Assembly (NCBI GenBank): GCA_029880625.1
Contig: JAOUOA010000181.1
Coordinates: 1-6,286 of the forward strand
Reading direction: 5' to 3'
From: Spirochaetia bacterium
Lineage (GTDB): Bacteria > Spirochaetota > Leptospiria > Leptospirales > Leptonemataceae
Length of the DNA stretch: 6,286 nt
Shown here: piece after piece, positions 6,101-6,286 of the stretch
Layout of the letters: the number at the start of each line of letters is the position of its first letter
How positions within the stretch are numbered: position 1 is the stretch's first letter
Program-made: the position numbers and the translations under genes
The notes under the pieces: model-generated
What the model was told of the DNA's origin: nothing
The model's database searches: none
The model's input: only the letters and a program-made list of their open reading frames with translations

Positions 6101-6286
6101 TTATAATAAAGCTGTCATTTCTGCAGGAACTCTGCGCGGACGCCGTTCATCATTGATGACAACATGAATGGTGTATCCTGAAACCAGAAGTTCTTCGTTT
6201 CTGTATATATCGTAATCCACCTGAAAACGTGAGCCTTCCACCCAGGATAACCAGCCCGTAATATCCAGTTCATCATCATAAAGGGC
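6101..6286 (-). CDS. YbgC-like acyl-CoA thioesterase (hot-dog fold), C-terminal end
   Basis: The frame enters from the right edge and ends at TAA (6101-6103), leaving 61 residues. They fit the C-terminal half of the 4-hydroxybenzoyl-CoA thioesterase/YbgC family: a W-x-x-W-V-E-G-S-R-F strand, V-D-Y-D-I-Y-R-N-E-E-L-L-V-S-G-Y-T strands of the hot-dog sheet, and the closing R-R-P-R-R-V-P motif before a short C-terminal helix. Such enzymes hydrolyse acyl-CoA thioesters in the cytosol. The catalytic aspartate normally lies near the N-terminus, outside the window, so activity cannot be judged. It is on the same strand as groESL, but more than 500 bases and a separate promoter lie between them. Confidence 0.82.
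   Translation of the reverse strand, partial: ALYDDELDITGWLSWVEGSRFQVDYDIYRNEELLVSGYTIHVVINDERRPRRVPAEMTALL

Noticed and set aside
6121..6138. Near copy (14 of 15 bases) of the groEL terminator stem-loop within the thioesterase gene
   Set aside because: It is explained by in-frame codons for the conserved R-V-P-A segment, has no T-run and shows no sign of being a dispersed repeat.
1..6286. CRISPR array, tRNA or rRNA genes, insertion sequence or attachment site
   Set aside because: I saw no regularly spaced repeats, cloverleaf-like sequence, transposase fragment or terminal inverted repeats with target duplication.

Overview
This is a chromosomal window from an AT-rich bacterium. The recognisable core is a groES-groEL chaperonin operon on the minus strand. 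It carries HrcA/CIRCE-type operators and a sigma70-like promoter. CIRCE control, a housekeeping TTGACA -35 box and a GroEL with a GGM-rich tail fit many phyla. The protein sequences are not close enough to any one lineage for me to name the organism.

Layout from left to right. (1) 1-742, minus: 5'-portion of a membrane-anchored, TPR-like protein that runs off the left edge. (2) 743-1046: gene-free divergent intergenic region. (3) 1047-1544, plus: a DinB-superfamily protein, the only convincing plus-strand gene. (4) 1686-3287, minus: a cytosolic hybrid-like sensor histidine kinase with a degenerate N-terminal receiver, a GAF-like middle and a complete HisKA/HATPase core. (5) 3288-3609: intergenic, with a strong intrinsic terminator that closes the groESL transcript. 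(6) 3610-5253 groEL and 5282-5566 groES, minus, 28 bases apart. (7) 5567-6100: long leader, promoter and operator region for groESL, followed by about 340 bases with no supported gene. (8) 6101-6286, minus: C-terminal end of a YbgC-like hot-dog thioesterase that runs off the right edge.

GroES and GroEL form one functional unit, co-transcribed and probably repressed by HrcA. The kinase lies downstream of the groEL terminator, so it probably has its own promoter. No partner response regulator is in the window. The DinB protein, kinase, thioesterase and TPR protein show no evident pathway link to one another.

I do not see a clearly novel biological system. The observations most worth a second look are the two CIRCE-like palindromes, with identical 9-9-9 geometry, on either side of the groESL promoter, and the kinase that combines a receiver lacking its conserved lysine with an unusual H-box.
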